This document shows, piece by piece, positions 5,597-5,906 of a stretch of DNA of 5,906 nucleotides. The notes beneath the pieces are model-generated. The model ran no database searches. It was not told the DNA's origin and saw nothing but the letters and a program-made list of their open reading frames with translations. The DNA comes from Aquabacter sp. (GTDB lineage Bacteria; Pseudomonadota; Alphaproteobacteria; Rhizobiales; Xanthobacteraceae). Location: assembly GCA_030147645.1 (NCBI GenBank), contig JASBUY010000245.1, forward strand, positions 1-5,906, in the 5' to 3' direction. Both the position numbers and the translations under genes were made by a program. Numbering within the stretch: position 1 is the first letter of the stretch; each line of letters begins with the position of its first letter.

Positions 5597-5906
5597 GCGG
5601 GCGTTCCTGCGGGCGTCTGGAAATAGCGGGTGATGATGCGCCCATAGATGTCGGCGAGGGCGAACAAATCGGCGACCGGGGTCGCCTCGTTCACTTGGTG
5701 CATGGTCTGGCCCACGAGGCCGAATTCCACCACCGGGCACAGATCCTTGATGAAGCGCGCATCGGACGTGCCGCCCGTGGTGGACGGATCGGGTCGGCGG
5801 CCCGTCACCTCGGCGATGGTATCGCAGACGAGATCCACGAAGGGGCCGGGGGAGGTGAGGAAGCTTTCGCAGGCGCCCACCTCGAACGCCAGCTCATAGG
5901 AGCCCG
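5593..5906 (-). CDS. dapE: Succinyl-diaminopimelate desuccinylase, C-terminal part (5' end outside window)
   Basis: DapE is a dinuclear zinc M20-family amidohydrolase that removes succinate from N-succinyl-LL-diaminopimelate in the lysine and peptidoglycan precursor pathway. About 103 C-terminal codons are visible and open to the right edge. They show ESFLTSPGPF, then STTGGTSDARFI, CPVVEFGLVGQTMHQVNE with the metal-binding His of the MHxVxE segment, and the ending LADIYGRIITRYF. The order and spacing fit the end of DapE, which separates it from other M20 peptidases. The TGA overlaps by ATGA the start of the interrupted hydrolase gene, so the two were translationally coupled. The functional link between them is not evident. 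Confidence 0.92.
   Translation of the reverse strand, partial: GSYELAFEVGACESFLTSPGPFVDLVCDTIAEVTGRRPDPSTTGGTSDARFIKDLCPVVEFGLVGQTMHQVNEATPVADLFALADIYGRIITRYFQTPAGTPA

Noticed and set aside
4709..5626. 305-codon open frame on the plus strand through the nad leader and hydrolase
   Set aside because: It starts inside the operator region and is antisense to the hydrolase frame, whose catalytic motifs are clear. It is kept open only by codon bias.
5594..5740. 112-codon frame starting at 5740 as the hydrolase start
   Set aside because: The upstream part is dapE coding sequence read in another frame. The start at 5596 has a ribosome binding site and matches the family start.

Overview
The window is a chromosomal segment of a high-G+C alphaproteobacterium, most likely a member of Hyphomicrobiales (Rhizobiales). 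This is an inference from protein style, the tightly packed nadA-nadB-nadC order and the palindromic operators upstream of nadA; the genus cannot be fixed from sequence alone. It looks like core metabolic DNA. No mobile element, CRISPR array, tRNA or rRNA was seen.

Plus strand, 1-1218: the 3' end of an APC-superfamily amino acid permease overlaps by ATGA a two-domain universal stress protein (Usp), forming a translationally coupled transporter/Usp pair. A G+C-rich hairpin (1223-1246) fills the 44-bp convergent gap to nadC.

Minus strand, 4801 down to 1263: the operon nadA-nadB-nadC encodes the complete prokaryotic de novo route from L-aspartate and dihydroxyacetone phosphate to nicotinate mononucleotide. 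NadB oxidises aspartate to iminoaspartate, the [4Fe-4S] enzyme NadA condenses this to quinolinate, and NadC transfers phosphoribose and decarboxylates. The genes are separated by 1 bp (nadA/nadB) or overlap by 4 bp (nadB/nadC). The leader is the most informative non-coding part. It has a consensus TTGACA -35 box, a 19-bp palindromic operator lying over the spacer and -10, a hairpin followed by a T6 run, and a second copy of the same operator next to the nadA ribosome binding site, exactly 63 bp from the first. This indicates repression of NAD synthesis by a dimeric regulator, plausibly a NadQ-type protein encoded elsewhere.

Minus strand, 5906 down to 4829: the 3' end of dapE (lysine/diaminopimelate pathway) overlaps by ATGA an alpha/beta-hydrolase gene. 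The hydrolase carries an in-frame amber codon at codon 65, while the frame after it is intact and holds all three catalytic residues. It is annotated as a recent pseudogene, or possibly a base-call error.

No clearly new multi-gene system is visible. The points most worth a second look are the dual operator/hairpin leader of nadABC and the single nonsense codon in the hydrolase.
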